NCBI GenBank assembly: GCA_003116975.1
Contig: BGKB01000151.1
Coordinates: forward strand, 100,260-164,259
From: Aurantiochytrium sp. KH105
Taxonomy: Eukaryota > Sar > Bigyra > Thraustochytrida > Thraustochytriidae
Reading direction: 5' to 3'
DNA length: 64,000 bases
Under the pieces are notes generated by a model. The model was not told the origin of the DNA, did no database searches, and worked only from the letters and a program-made list of their open reading frames with translations. Position numbers and translations under genes: made by a program. Shown here one piece after another: positions 49,959 through 60,791 of this stretch (positions are counted from its first letter, which is position 1; every line of letters begins with the position of its first letter).

Positions 49959-51852
49959 GATGAGCGCGTCCCGCGCGGTCGACGTCTGGCTGTCTCGTGG
50001 CTCGGGCGTCCGTCGCGCGGCCTGTAAAAGGTCTCTGGGCTGCGCGGCCGTGGTCGTTCAAAAAAATAAAAAAAAAATAGGCCCTACATCGCCCTACACA
50101 CGAATACACACGACCCAAAACACGGAGAGCGACGTCGGAGAGCGAGACTTTTTCTTTTTCTTTTTCTTGCCTGCGCGGGCGCGGCGGCTGAAGAGGACGA
50201 GATCGGGGGAGTGAAACGCAGAGTGAAGCCAAGGCATGCTAGATTCAGAGATGGCAAAGGACGGCAGATCGAGGAGGAGAAGGTGGGCTTGCTTTGGAGC
50301 TGAGGAACCGGCATTTTTAGGAACGCGAAAAATGGTCAAAGTTGAGGACGCTTACAGGAAGCCATGGGAGCTCGATGAGGTCCGGATAGCGCAGAATGGT
50401 TGGTGACAAGTTTGAAAAGGATTTGGAACTTGTTTCTGTGGGTGACTGTGATTGTCTCGACATTGACGGCAAAGTGAGGCTCTTCCACACATCTTTTGAG
50501 GGTCGACCCGAGGCTTTCGCTTTGGGCCACTTCTGTTGGCGCCGATGGCCGGTCTGCGCTTCCTTACTTTTGAAATGGAGGGGGAAATGAAAGAATAGCA
50601 GCAATGAAGGCGTGACACACGGGATGTCGCGCCGCACAAGGCGGCCAGCGAGAAAGACGTTGACCAATCATCTCGGTAGTGACCATTCTGTCATCGTGGT
50701 CGCGCGTACAGAGGTCGAGGTCATGCGCGCAGTATAGTCTAGCGTGACAGCTATAGTGTTTTGCGGAGGCCAAAGGGAGGACACTTGTGCGCGTCGCGAG
50801 TCGGTTGCTGAGATGAATGTTGCTCTTCTCTAGCAGAGAACGAGCCCGTGCAGGCTGAGCGTACACTCTAGCGAAGAAATAATATGGCAAGGAAAGCTGT
50901 GCTGAGATGTGATTGGGCCTAGAGCTAAGACGTAGAAAAGAGGAGTCACGATATGAGCTCTGCCATGATCGAGTAAGCAGTTTTAGGTGGAGGGATTTCG
51001 CGTGATCGAGTCACAGACACGGCGTCGCCCTTGCTCGCTTGCTGTCCGCGGCGGCGACTCGAGCTGTAGAAGCTTCCTCGCTCAACATTACGCTCACTCG
51101 CTGTTACAAAAAGTTCATGCGTTGCGGATACGCGCGCAGTCGCGTTCTTGCTGCTCATGGAGCGCGCGTCCGCGACTACAGGAGACAGTTGAGTGTGACA
51201 CCTCGGGTGCTACTTCGCTGCGCAAGAGACCGCCCGGCCGGACCAGACCAATGCGGGTTTGCAACTGGCAGACAACAGGATGGGTCATGAACAGACCTGC
51301 CTGATGCCAACTCTGCGAAGTAGCGCGCAATTTGCGTTGCGCTCACAATTTTGCGTTGTGCTCGCGATTTGCGTTGCGCAGGCACGGCACCTGATAGAGT
51401 GCCAGAAGTTCATCATGCAGCCTACCAGTGAGGAAAAGGAAACCCAGCGCGACTGAAGGCACGTGCGCTTTCAGCTGTTCGCGTGCGGCGTGCGTCATGC
51501 GGCACATTTTTAAATAGTTACATCGTTGGCGTGTGTCCCAAGAACGCGCACGGTTCGTCATGGTGCGGCTGCAGTGAATAGACATTCTCTTTTCTACGTC
51601 ACTTCCGACGTGTTCATTGCCTTACTAAGAGGGAAGCCAGAACAAGTACGCACGCACGAGAGCAGCTTGGTAACAGAGGTCGTGGCGATAGGCAAAGTCT
51701 GACCAAGTCTGTCAGCAACGAGGATATTTGACCTTTGCCGTAATCTGCACTAAATTCGCTCATTCGCAACAATATTCGTCGCTCAGACTTATGTTGGTTT
51801 GTCAATAATACCGCACCCAGTTTGGTCGTCCTCGCGATTCGCAGCTCTAGCT
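49959..51852. other. Intergenic region without recognised gene
   Basis: 1.9 kb between the HGG-repeat gene start (minus) and the 3' end of the LRR-kinase gene (minus). Contains an A run and a TTTTTCTTTTTC tract near 50060-50170 and short direct repeats (TTTGCGTTG near 51330-51380). Open frames are under 125 codons and show nothing recognisable. Confidence 0.45.
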
Positions 51853-54800
51853 TCAATAGTACTTTTGCAATGCAAGGTATCGCAACTCCTCATCATCGTG
51901 CGAAGACTCGCAGAGGTCACCTNNNNNNNNNNNNNNNNNNNNNNNNNNNNNNNNNNNNNNNNNNNNNNNNNNNNNNNNNNNNNNNNNNNNNNNNNNNNNN
52001 NNNNNNNNNNNNNNNNNNNNNNNNNNNNNNNNNNNNNNNNNNNNNNNNNNNNNNNNNNNNNNNNNNNNNNNNNNNNNNNNNNNNNNNNNNNNNNNNNNNN
52101 NNNNNNNNNNNNNNNNNNNNNNNNNNNNNNNNNNNNNNNNNNNNNNNNNNNNNNNNNNNNNNNNNNNNNNNNNNNNNNNNNNNNNNNNNNNNNNNNNNNN
52201 NNNNNNNNNNNNNNNNNNNNNNNNNNNNNNNNNNNNNNNNNNNNNNNNNNNNNNNNNNNNNNNNNNNNNNNNNNNNNNNNNNNNNNNNNNNNNNNNNNNN
52301 NNNNNNNNNNNNNNNNNNNNNNNNNNNNNNNNNNNNNNNNNNNNNNNNNNNNNNNNNNNNNNNNNNNNNNNNNNNNNNNNNNNNNNNNNNNNNNNNNNNN
52401 NNNNNNNNNNNNNNNNNNNNNNNNNNNNNNNNNNNNNNNNNNNNGCTTGAATTGCGTCAGACACCTCTGAACCGTCAAAGAGCTCCGCGAGCACCACACC
52501 CACAGAAAACATGTCCACGGCAGGCTCGACCTTGTCGACATTTCCGTTGCGGAGATCTGGCGCCATGAACTTGATGGTGGCCTGCATCGGCTGCGTCATG
52601 GTCACATTGTGCGTCTGCACGCCGTCAAAGTCGCCCAGCACCGGTGACAGACCCTTTGCGAGAAAGACATTTTCTGGCTTGACATTGCAGTGCACGAAGC
52701 CTCGCGAATGCAGATCGTGGAGGCCAGAAAGGAGGCCAATGGCAATGCGCAGACGAATTGCCATGTCTGCGTGCGAATGATCGCGAATCCACGTGGCGAG
52801 GTCGCCACCCGGATAAAACGGCATCAGAATGCAGCCCTCACGTGCATCCTGCATAAAGGCGCCCTGAATCTGGACAATGTAGGCCGATTGAATCTGTGCA
52901 AGCGCCGAAACTTGATGGTAAAATCGACTGCTCCATGCCTCGCTGGCGAGATGAAAGGCCTTGAGCACGAGATCGCGGCCATCAGGGCCACGCACTTTTT
53001 GCACAGACTTGCCAGGCTTGGACGCAAGCTCCTTGAGAGTGACAAAGTGCTCGCGACGAGCCGTCGTCCGCCATAAGGTCAGCTTGGACAGCTCCAACGG
53101 TGCTCCGCCGTCGCCCAAACCCAGCCGCTTCAGCCACTCCTGATCCCGGAGCAGCTCAGGGTAGTGCTCTTCTGCATGACGCAACAAGCGAGCTCGCTCC
53201 TTGCGCAGCTCGCTGTCGAGTTTGTCAATACTTCCGGTTTGAGCAAGCTCTTGCTCCAGGTCAGCGATTCGCGCTTGAGCTTCCTCGTCACCTCCTCTGG
53301 CATCCTCGCGGGCGTCGTCGAGTTCGAAAGCAAGACGCTTAAGCTTTCTCGTCTTGTTTCTGAGACTCTTGAGAAGAAGCTCTGCATCTTCGGTGTTTGG
53401 CTCAGTGAGTCCAGACGTGAGGCGCGAGAGCAAATGCCCAAGGACCTTTACGCGCGAGACCACGCTCGAAATCGTACGAGTGTAAAACGAGAACATGTAG
53501 GCCAACGCACGTCGCACTTCGTCGAGCGGGGCATCTGCCATGGGATCGCCTTTCTTCAAGACGTTGAGCTCCGCAATAAAAGCTTGGTGCACGTCCTGAA
53601 GTTCCAAGACCAACTCCTGTGATCTTTCGGGATAAGTCAGCGTTTTGAAGAATGTAGGCTGAATGCCAAGGCGCTTCGTGCTCTCTTTTAGTGCGTTGAG
53701 AGCTGCAGTGGTGCGCTCGCGTGCAGCAATCGTATCATGGCGAGCCTCCCACGCCTTGATGGCCTCCATCATGGTTCGAGTTGCCTCCTGTACTTGTCCA
53801 AAGGTCACTAGCTCCGCTGCATCGTCAATGTTCTCTGCTCCGCCCAGGATATCTCGCCAGAGCTTGCGACTAGTGTCGGCCACGTCGTTTGCATCATCTT
53901 CAAGCTCACGAAGCTTGATTTCAGAAATTTTTGCGAGAGTCTCTCGAATACACGTGATAAAGACGCGCCGCATCTGATTCCGTTCAGGGATCTTTTCTGG
54001 GTCTGTCTTGACGGCTTCCTGCAGTGCGGTGAGCGCTTGCTCTTTCTCAGATACAGCTACTTGCTGCGAGTCAAAGTCTGCCACAATGGCACTCGGATAT
54101 TCGCGTGAGAGCTGCTCGGCAAAGAAATCGCGCAGCATTGGATGGAGTTCAGCCTTTTCCTCGCTACGCTTTGCCCGGGCATTGGAAAGCTCCGCGGCAA
54201 GAATCTTGAGCTTGCTCGTTTGCTCAGGACCTACAAACGCTTGCAGCAACGCACGGCGGTCTTGCAAGCTTGCTATCCCCAGTTTCTCAAACTGGGCGGA
54301 AGTGAGACTGCGAAACTTTTTCAATGTCCGCATGCCCTGCTCGTAAAGCTTGACAACCATCTCTCGCAGTGCATTGGTTTGCAGCTGCGCTAACGGTAAC
54401 GAGTGTACGAAAAGAAGGAAGGCGTACAGCTTCATATGATATTTGGAAAAAGCATTCGCAATGGCCTTCCTGATCCCGAGGGACTCGCTCGAAAGACCTG
54501 CGCTGTGCTTGAAAAGAAGCTTGGCTACAATAAGAGCATTGTTCTCATCCTTGACTTCGCAAACGTGATACAGCGCTGTGTGGCCTAGAGTGTCCCGCGC
54601 GTCAATTCGGGTCCCGCCAACGACCAACTTTTCTGCCTCCAAGATGTCGCCGTTCTTGCACACTTGCATAAGAGGTGTCTGGCTCTGTTCGTGCAGAGTT
54701 TGATTGCGTTCGAGAGCGGCTTCGAGAGCAGGATTGTCGTAGTCGATGCTATAATTTCAAAATGTCAGAAGTAGGAATTTGATGCGGGTTGTGAGCTCTC

Positions 54801-57800
54801 TTTGAAACTTACACGAGCGTTTGCAATGTTTTGTTTTCGGAAAGTGCGTTCGCCAGCGCCGTAGCGCCCTCGTTGCCGATATAATTAGCATCAAAACTGC
54901 GCTCGTCATACCAGGAGACGCCAAGATGAACGAAATCGCGCCAAGGGTTGCATCCCGCCACATCCCATGCGTGCGTGCGTACGTGAGTTGTGGTCAGCTT
55001 TTGTTGCTTCTTGGGCTTCTGGCCCCACTTTCACATTGTCGCGATGACTTACTTGAGCGTCTGCAGCGACTCATTGCTCGCGAGTGCGTTCGCCAGCGCC
55101 GTCGCGCCCTCGTCGCCGATACTGTTGCATAAAGCACTGCGCTCGTGATAGCATGAGACGCCAAGATGAACGAAATCGCGCCCAAGGGTTGCATTCCGCC
55201 GCATCCCATGCGTGCGTGCGTACGTGAGTTGTGGTCAGCTCTTGTTGCTTCTTGGACTTCTGGCCCCACTTTCACTTTGTCGCAATGACTTACTCTAGCG
55301 TCTGCAGCGACTCATTGCTCGGGAGTGCGTTCGCCAGCGCCGTCGCGCCCTCGTCGCCGATATTGTTGTATTTAAGACTGCGCTCGTCATGACATGAGAC
55401 GCCAAGATGAACGAAATCGTGCCAAGGGTTACAATTCGTTGCATTCCATGCGTGCGTGCGTACGCGAGTTGTGGTCAGCTGTTGTTGCTTCTTGGGGCTT
55501 CTAACCCCACTTTTACTTTGTCGCAATGACTTACACTAGCGTCTGCAGCGACTCATTGCTCGCGAGTGCGTTCGCCAGCGCCGTCGCGCCCTCGTGGCCG
55601 ATATTGCTGTACTGAAGACTGCGCTCGTCATAACATGAGACGCCAAGATGAACGAAATCGCGCCCAAGGGTTGCATCCCGCCGCATCCCATGCGTGCGTG
55701 CGTACGTGAGTTGTGGTCAGCTCTTGTTGCTTCTTGGGCTTCTGGCCCCACATTCACTTTGTCAGAATGACTTACTGTAGCGTATGCAGCGACTCGTTCT
55801 TTACGAGTGCGTTCGCCAGCGCCGTAGCGCCCTTGTCGCCGATATTGCTGTTATAAAGACTGCGCTTGTCATAGTATGAGACGCCAAGATGAGCGAAATC
55901 GCGCCAAGGGTTGCATTCCGTCGCATTCCATGCGTGCGTGCATACGTGAGTTGTGGTCAGCTTTCATTGCTTCTTGGGCTTTTGGACCCACTTTCACTTT
56001 CTCGCAATGACTTACACTAGCGTCTGCAGCGACGCATTGTTCGCGAGTGCGTTCGCCAGCGCCGTTGCGCCCTCGTCGCCGATATCGTTGCCAGTGCTAC
56101 AAAAGTTGTGGCCAAGACTGCGCTCATCATAACATGGGACGCCAAGATGAACGAAATCGCGCCAAGGGTTGCATTTCGTCGCACCCGATGCGTGCGTGCG
56201 TACGTGAGTTGTGGTTAGCTCTTGGTGCTTCTTAGGCTTCTGGCCCCATTTTCACTTTGTCGCAATGACTTACTCTAGCGTCTGCAGCGACTCATTGTTC
56301 GCGAGTGCGTTCGCCAGCGCCGTAGCGCCCTCGTCGCCGATAATGTTCTCTCTAAGACTGCGCTCGTCATAACATGGGACGAAAAGATGAACGAAATCGC
56401 GCCAAGGGTTGCATTTCGTCGCATCCCATGTGTGCGTGAGTGCGTGCGTACGTGAGTTTATGGTCAGCTCTCGCTGCTTTCTTCTTGGGCTTCTGGCCCT
56501 ACTTTCACTTTGTCGCAATTACTTACCCTAGCGTCTGCAGCGACTCATTGCTCGCGAGTGCGTTCGCCAGCGCCTTGGCACCCTCTGCGCCGATTTTGTT
56601 GCTATTGAGACTGCGCTCGTCATAACATGAGACGCCAAAATGAACGAAATCGCGCCAAGGGTTGCATTTCGTCGCAGCCCATGTGTGCGTGAGTGCGTGC
56701 GTACGTGAGTTTATGGTCAGCTCTTTTTGCTTTCTTCTTGGGCGTCTGGCCCCACTTGCACTTTGTCGCAATGACTTACACTAGCGTCTGCAGCGACTCA
56801 TTGTTCGCGAGTGCGTTCGCCAGCGCCGTCGCGCCCTCGTCGCCGATATCGTTGAAATAAAGACTGCGCTCGTCATTACATGAGACGCCAAGATGAACGA
56901 ACTCGCGTCAAGCGTTGTATTTCGTCGCAATCAATGCGTGCGTGCGTACGCGAGTTGTGGTCAGCTGTTGTTGCTTCTTGGGCTTCTAACCTGACTTTTA
57001 CTTTGTCGCAATGACTTACCACAGCGTATGCAGCGACTCATTGCTTGCGAGTGCGTTCGCCAGCGCCGTAGCGCCCTCGTCGCCGAATTTGTTGCCCTCA
57101 AGACTGCGCTCGTCATGATATGAGATGCCAAGATGAACGAATCGCGCCATGGGTTGCATCCCGCCGCATTTCATGCGTGCGTGCGTACGTGAGTTGTGGT
57201 CAGCTCTTGTTACTTTCTTCTTGGGCTTCTGGCCCCACTTTCACTCTGTCGCAATGACTTACTGTAGCGACTGCAGCGACTCGCTTTTTACGATTGCGTT
57301 CGCCAGCGCGGTGGCGCCCTCTGCGCCAATATTGTTATACGAAAGCCTGCGCTCGTCATAAATATGCGACGTCAAGATGAACGAAATCGCCCCAAGGGAT
57401 GCATTCCGTCGCATTCCATGCGTGAGTGCGTACGTGAGTTGTGGTCAGCTCTTTTTGCTTCTTGGGCTTCTGGCCCTCACATTGTCGCATTGACTTACGC
57501 TAGCTCACGCAGCGACTCATTGTTTGCGAGTGCGTTCGCCAGCGCCGTAGCGCCCTCTGCGCCGATCTTGCTGCTCAAAAGACTGCGCTCGTCATAACAT
57601 GAGACGCCGAGATGAACGGAATTGCGCCAAGGGTTGCATTCCGTCGCATTCCATGTGTGCGTGAGTGCGTGCGTACGTGAGTTTATGGTCAGCTCTTGTT
57701 GCTTTCTTCTTGGGCGTCAGGCCCCACTTGCACTTTCTCGCAATGTCTTACTTTAGCGACTGCACCGACTCATTGCTCGCGAGTGCGTTCGCCAGCGCCT

Positions 57801-58546
57801 TGGCACCCTCTGCGCCGATTTTGTTGCTATTGAGACTGCGCTCGTCATAACATGAGACGCCAAATGAACGAAATCGCGCCAAGGGTTGCATTTCGTCGCA
57901 TCCCATGTGTGCGGGAGTGCGTGCGTACGTGAGTTTATGGTCAGCTCTTGTTGCTTTCTTCTTGGGCGTCTGGCCCCACTTGCACTTTGTCGCAATGACT
58001 TACTATAGCGTCTGCAGCGACTCATTGCTCGCGAGTGCGTTCGCCAGCGCCGTCGCGCCCTCGTCGCCGATATCGTTGTAATAAAGACTGCGCTCGTCAT
58101 TACATGAGACGCCAAGATGAACGAAATTGCGCCAAGGATTGCATTCCGTCGCATTCCGTGCGTGCGTGCGTACGCGAGTTGTGGTCAGCTGTTGTTGCTT
58201 CTTGGGCTTCTAACCTGACTTTTACTTTGTCGCAATGACTTACCACAGCGTATGCAGCGACTCATTGCTTGCGAGTGCGTTCGCCAGCGCCGTAGCGCCC
58301 TCGTCGCCGAATTTGTTGCCCTCAAGACTGCGCTCGTCATGATATGAGACGCCAAGATGAACGAAATTGCGCCAAGGGTTGCATTCCATCGCATCCCATG
58401 CGTGCGTACGTGCGTCGTGAGTTGTGGTCAGCTCTTTTTAAATTTGGGAGGTCTCACAATTTGTCATATACGTACTCGATTTCTGTCGCGCCGTTTTCGA
58501 TCGCCTCGACTGCTTCTTGGAGTGCACCATCGCCAAAAAATCTCAT
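51853..58546 (-). CDS. Large LRR-ankyrin-protein kinase (HRD Asp replaced), 15 one-exon LRRs
   Basis: I assemble 17 exons. Exon 1, 58476-58546, starts MRFFGDGALQEAVEAIENGA. LRR exons: 58244-58327, 58004-58087, 57752-57835, 57499-57582, 57263-57346, 57020-57103, 56780-56863, 56527-56610, 56274-56357, 56016-56117, 55776-55859, 55535-55618, 55294-55377, 55053-55136, 54813-54896. Each is 84 nt (56016-56117 has an 18-nt insertion), phase 2, one ribonuclease-inhibitor-type LRR (N-x-I-G-D-E-G-A-T-A-L-A-N-A-L-A-S-N-E-S-L-Q-T-L). Last exon 51853-54748: ankyrin-like repeats (TPLMQVCKNGDILEAEKLV; GHTALYHVCEV), a long helical region, then a kinase domain: DLVLKAF, GCILMPFYPGGDLATWI, HCNVKPENVF (about 1136-1145), GDFDGV, FMAPDL. 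HCN has Asn for the catalytic Asp. The C-lobe end lies in a 522-N gap, so the stop at 51853 and the length (about 1414) are provisional. It resembles NLR-like sensors, but has no NB-ARC. Confidence 0.75.
51923..52444. other. Assembly gap (522 N) inside the LRR-kinase gene
   Basis: It removes the end of the kinase domain and whatever followed. 522 is divisible by three, so the frame appears to stay open, but the gap length may be an estimate and should not be used to support the stop at 51853. Confidence 0.99.
56527..57103 (-). repeat. Higher-order LRR block, copy 1 (three units)
   Basis: Units at 56527, 56780 and 57020 match units at 57752, 58004 and 58244 in order, with offsets of 1225, 1224 and 1224 bp. 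Exon words (SNKIGAEGAKALANAL; NDIGDEG; EGNKFGDEG) and intron details (TTCTTGGGCGTCTGGCCCCA; TTCTAACCTGACTTTTACTT on the plus strand) are shared. Confidence 0.85.
57752..58327 (-). repeat. Higher-order LRR block, copy 2 (three units)
   Basis: Second copy of the block at 56527-57103. Only a few substitutions separate the two copies, in exons and introns alike, so this is the most recent duplication visible in the array. Confidence 0.85.
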
Positions 58547-60791
58547 CGTTTCGACCTCGTTGCACCTTGTAGCTTCTTACGCGGCCTCCTCACGAAGAGT
58601 ACAACTTCAAATCAATGCCCTGCAGGGACCAGTATACGCTTGCAGCTGATACAACGTCGACACGTCTTTCTCCAAGATGACGACGGGAATCTGGCGGCGA
58701 GAGCGAGGACGGTATCAAGCGACGAGCGAAATGAGCCGAGACCGCAGCGTCGTGGCAGCCAGAGAAGCTTGGCGCCACGTGCACAAGGGCAGGACGGATG
58801 CGCTGTTGGTTTAGCGCGGCTTCTCTACGAGTGTCTCGCGCTTGGTGTCGTCGCCGCAAGCGCGCAGCAGCCGGACAGGCAGATGTGACGAAGACACCGT
58901 CCGTTCGGCTGCTCAGCACGCCGCGCGGGTCGAGAGCAGGCAAGAAAGGCGCGCAGCGAAGTGAGCGCGGGAGGGGGCGCCACACGTACGAACGACGCGT
59001 ACGAGCGCGCGCGCGTTTGCCTCGAGCCAAGCCCGCCAACGTGTGATCGATCGCGTTCTGCTCGCATCGCGATCTCGCAAGGATCGACCGGGGAAACTTT
59101 CCTTCTCGGGAAAACAAGGATCCCCGGACCTATTGCCTCCTGCGAAGACCCAAGTTTCTCCGTAAGCACCAGAAATTCTCCGAAGCACGTGCGGCGTGTC
59201 TGCGAAGAAGCAGGCCAGGCCAGGAGCGCAAGGCAGTCGCGTTCCGAGCAGGGAGGGCTGGCAGGCTGCGCTGCGCTGCTGGCGCCGACGCGCGCATGGA
59301 GTGTTCCGCTGCTGCTGCGCCACGAAGAGACCTCGCGTCGGCCCGCTGCACTGCGAGCTTTCTTGCCTCGGTGACCGATCGATCGAGCGAGCCGGCGGCC
59401 GGGTTCTCCTTTTTGGGCGCGCACACCCTCTTTCTGGGGAATCGAGGCGGCAGCGCGCGGAAGGAAAGGGGTGAAGAGGAGGAGAGAAAGGGAAAGGAGG
59501 AGGGATGTCCGAAGCTGCGGCACGCGCCGCGAGGGCCGCCTCGAGGATGCTGCTGCTGCTAGGGGCTGCATCGCGCGCTGCGCCAAAGCGGCCTGGGGGC
59601 TGACAGCTTACAGGCTGGCTGGCTGGGGGCCCAGGGCGCAAGGAGGAGACGCGCTGTCCCTGGTGGCTGTCGAGACGATGTGGGCTCGCGCGGGGAGAGG
59701 AAGAAAAAAAAAAGGTGGTCGTGCAAGGGCTACTTGCGTGGCCGCCAAAGAGATCGACTGAAAATCTTCATCATCATGCATCTTCTTATTCTTACTCTCG
59801 GCGACGTGTCGCTTGGACGGTGGTTAGTGCCATACGGTGATAATAGAAGACGTTTGGCGGGAGACGGGGGCGAGACCAGCTGTGAGTTGGTTGAGCGCAA
59901 GCATTTTGTTTCCTCCTTCAATGGGATAAAAGGCATGACGGTTGCGGCAATGATGAGCACGTCTTTTCGAGCAGTGACAAACATTCGCCCTTGATTCTTC
60001 TCTTGGACCAAGACTGCCTCGTGAGCCACGCGTCTGGCTTTGGCGTCGGTGTCTAACTTGCCGCGCTGCAGCTGCGATCGTTGATGTGCCAAGGTCTACA
60101 TCAGCCAAGTGTTTTATCCGCGCGCTACAAAGTGAATCATTGGCCCGTGCAAATGATCAAACAGCCAGGCGCAATCGGCAAAGGCTTGGTCAGTCTCTCT
60201 GGTCTCATCGCCGCCGCCGACGCAGATGATGACGCCCGAAATCGCGCGGAGACGCTAGGGGCGCGCCCAGGCAGCGCGCGGGCCCTGACAGAGGGCGTTG
60301 AGAGCCCGATGTGCTCAGGCGGACGCGCGCTCGTGGCAGGTCTCGCCGCAGCGCCTTGCCGCAGGGAGCGGCTTGGAGGTGGGTGGATTGAGCCAACGAC
60401 GATGAGTCCAACGACGAGCGAAGGCGCCAAGGCGGCGTCTGCAGGCGCGGGTGTCGGCGACGTGAGCGAGAGAGCCAGGAGAGAAGCGGGGGGCTGAGTA
60501 CGGTGAGCTGCAGTGGAGACGTGCAAGTCAGAGAGACCGCCTCGCGCTACCCGAAGATTCGACCTGGTGTGCACTAGCAAGCAAGGCGAAAAAAGGCTGC
60601 CGCAACGTCTTGGGCCTCGGCGAGCACTTCAGGTCAGGGCAAGGGCGTTTCAAACATTCTCGCAACATTTACCAGTCGAACCTAACGTTCTCGCCGACAA
60701 TGTCCGGCGTAAGGAGTGGACGTAGCCTGGCCTGGACGATGGCACGTATGCCTGCATCCTGAATACGATTTGCCATGTACTCACGGAGACG
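58547..60791. other. Intergenic region with dispersed repeat copy
   Basis: 2.2 kb between the LRR-kinase start and its broken paralogue. The first 150 bp must contain the 5' UTR/promoter of the LRR-kinase gene. 58800-59740 is GC-rich with open frames of up to 253 codons that look random. 59775-60650 is the second copy of the dispersed repeat. Confidence 0.45.
59775..60650. repeat. Dispersed repeat, copy 2
   Basis: Aligns with 45965-46850 in the same orientation over about 0.9 kb. Both copies lie on the 5' side of an LRR gene and in the same strand sense relative to it. Confidence 0.7.

Larger units (their letters stand above)
54813..58327 (-). repeat. Tandem array of 15 LRR exon+intron units
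   Basis: Units are about 215-260 bp: an 84-nt exon plus an intron of about 130-175 bp. Introns carry the same words in the same order in nearly every unit (minus-strand sense: GTAAGTCATTGCGACAAAGT near the donor, CTGACCACAACT in the middle, then GCATGCACGCACG-like runs, GGCGCGATTTCGTTCATCTT and GAGCGCAG at the acceptor). Exons and introns were therefore copied together and remain alike. Confidence 0.9.

Noticed and set aside
54813-58327. Regular array of similar units with variable parts, CRISPR-like at first sight
   Set aside because: Units are 215-260 bp, the conserved parts are LRR exons with splice sites, and the surrounding genes are eukaryotic.
54757-58394. Many short minus-strand open frames through the LRR array
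   Set aside because: They read through the introns; the frame joined by consistent GT...AG borders gives a continuous LRR protein instead.
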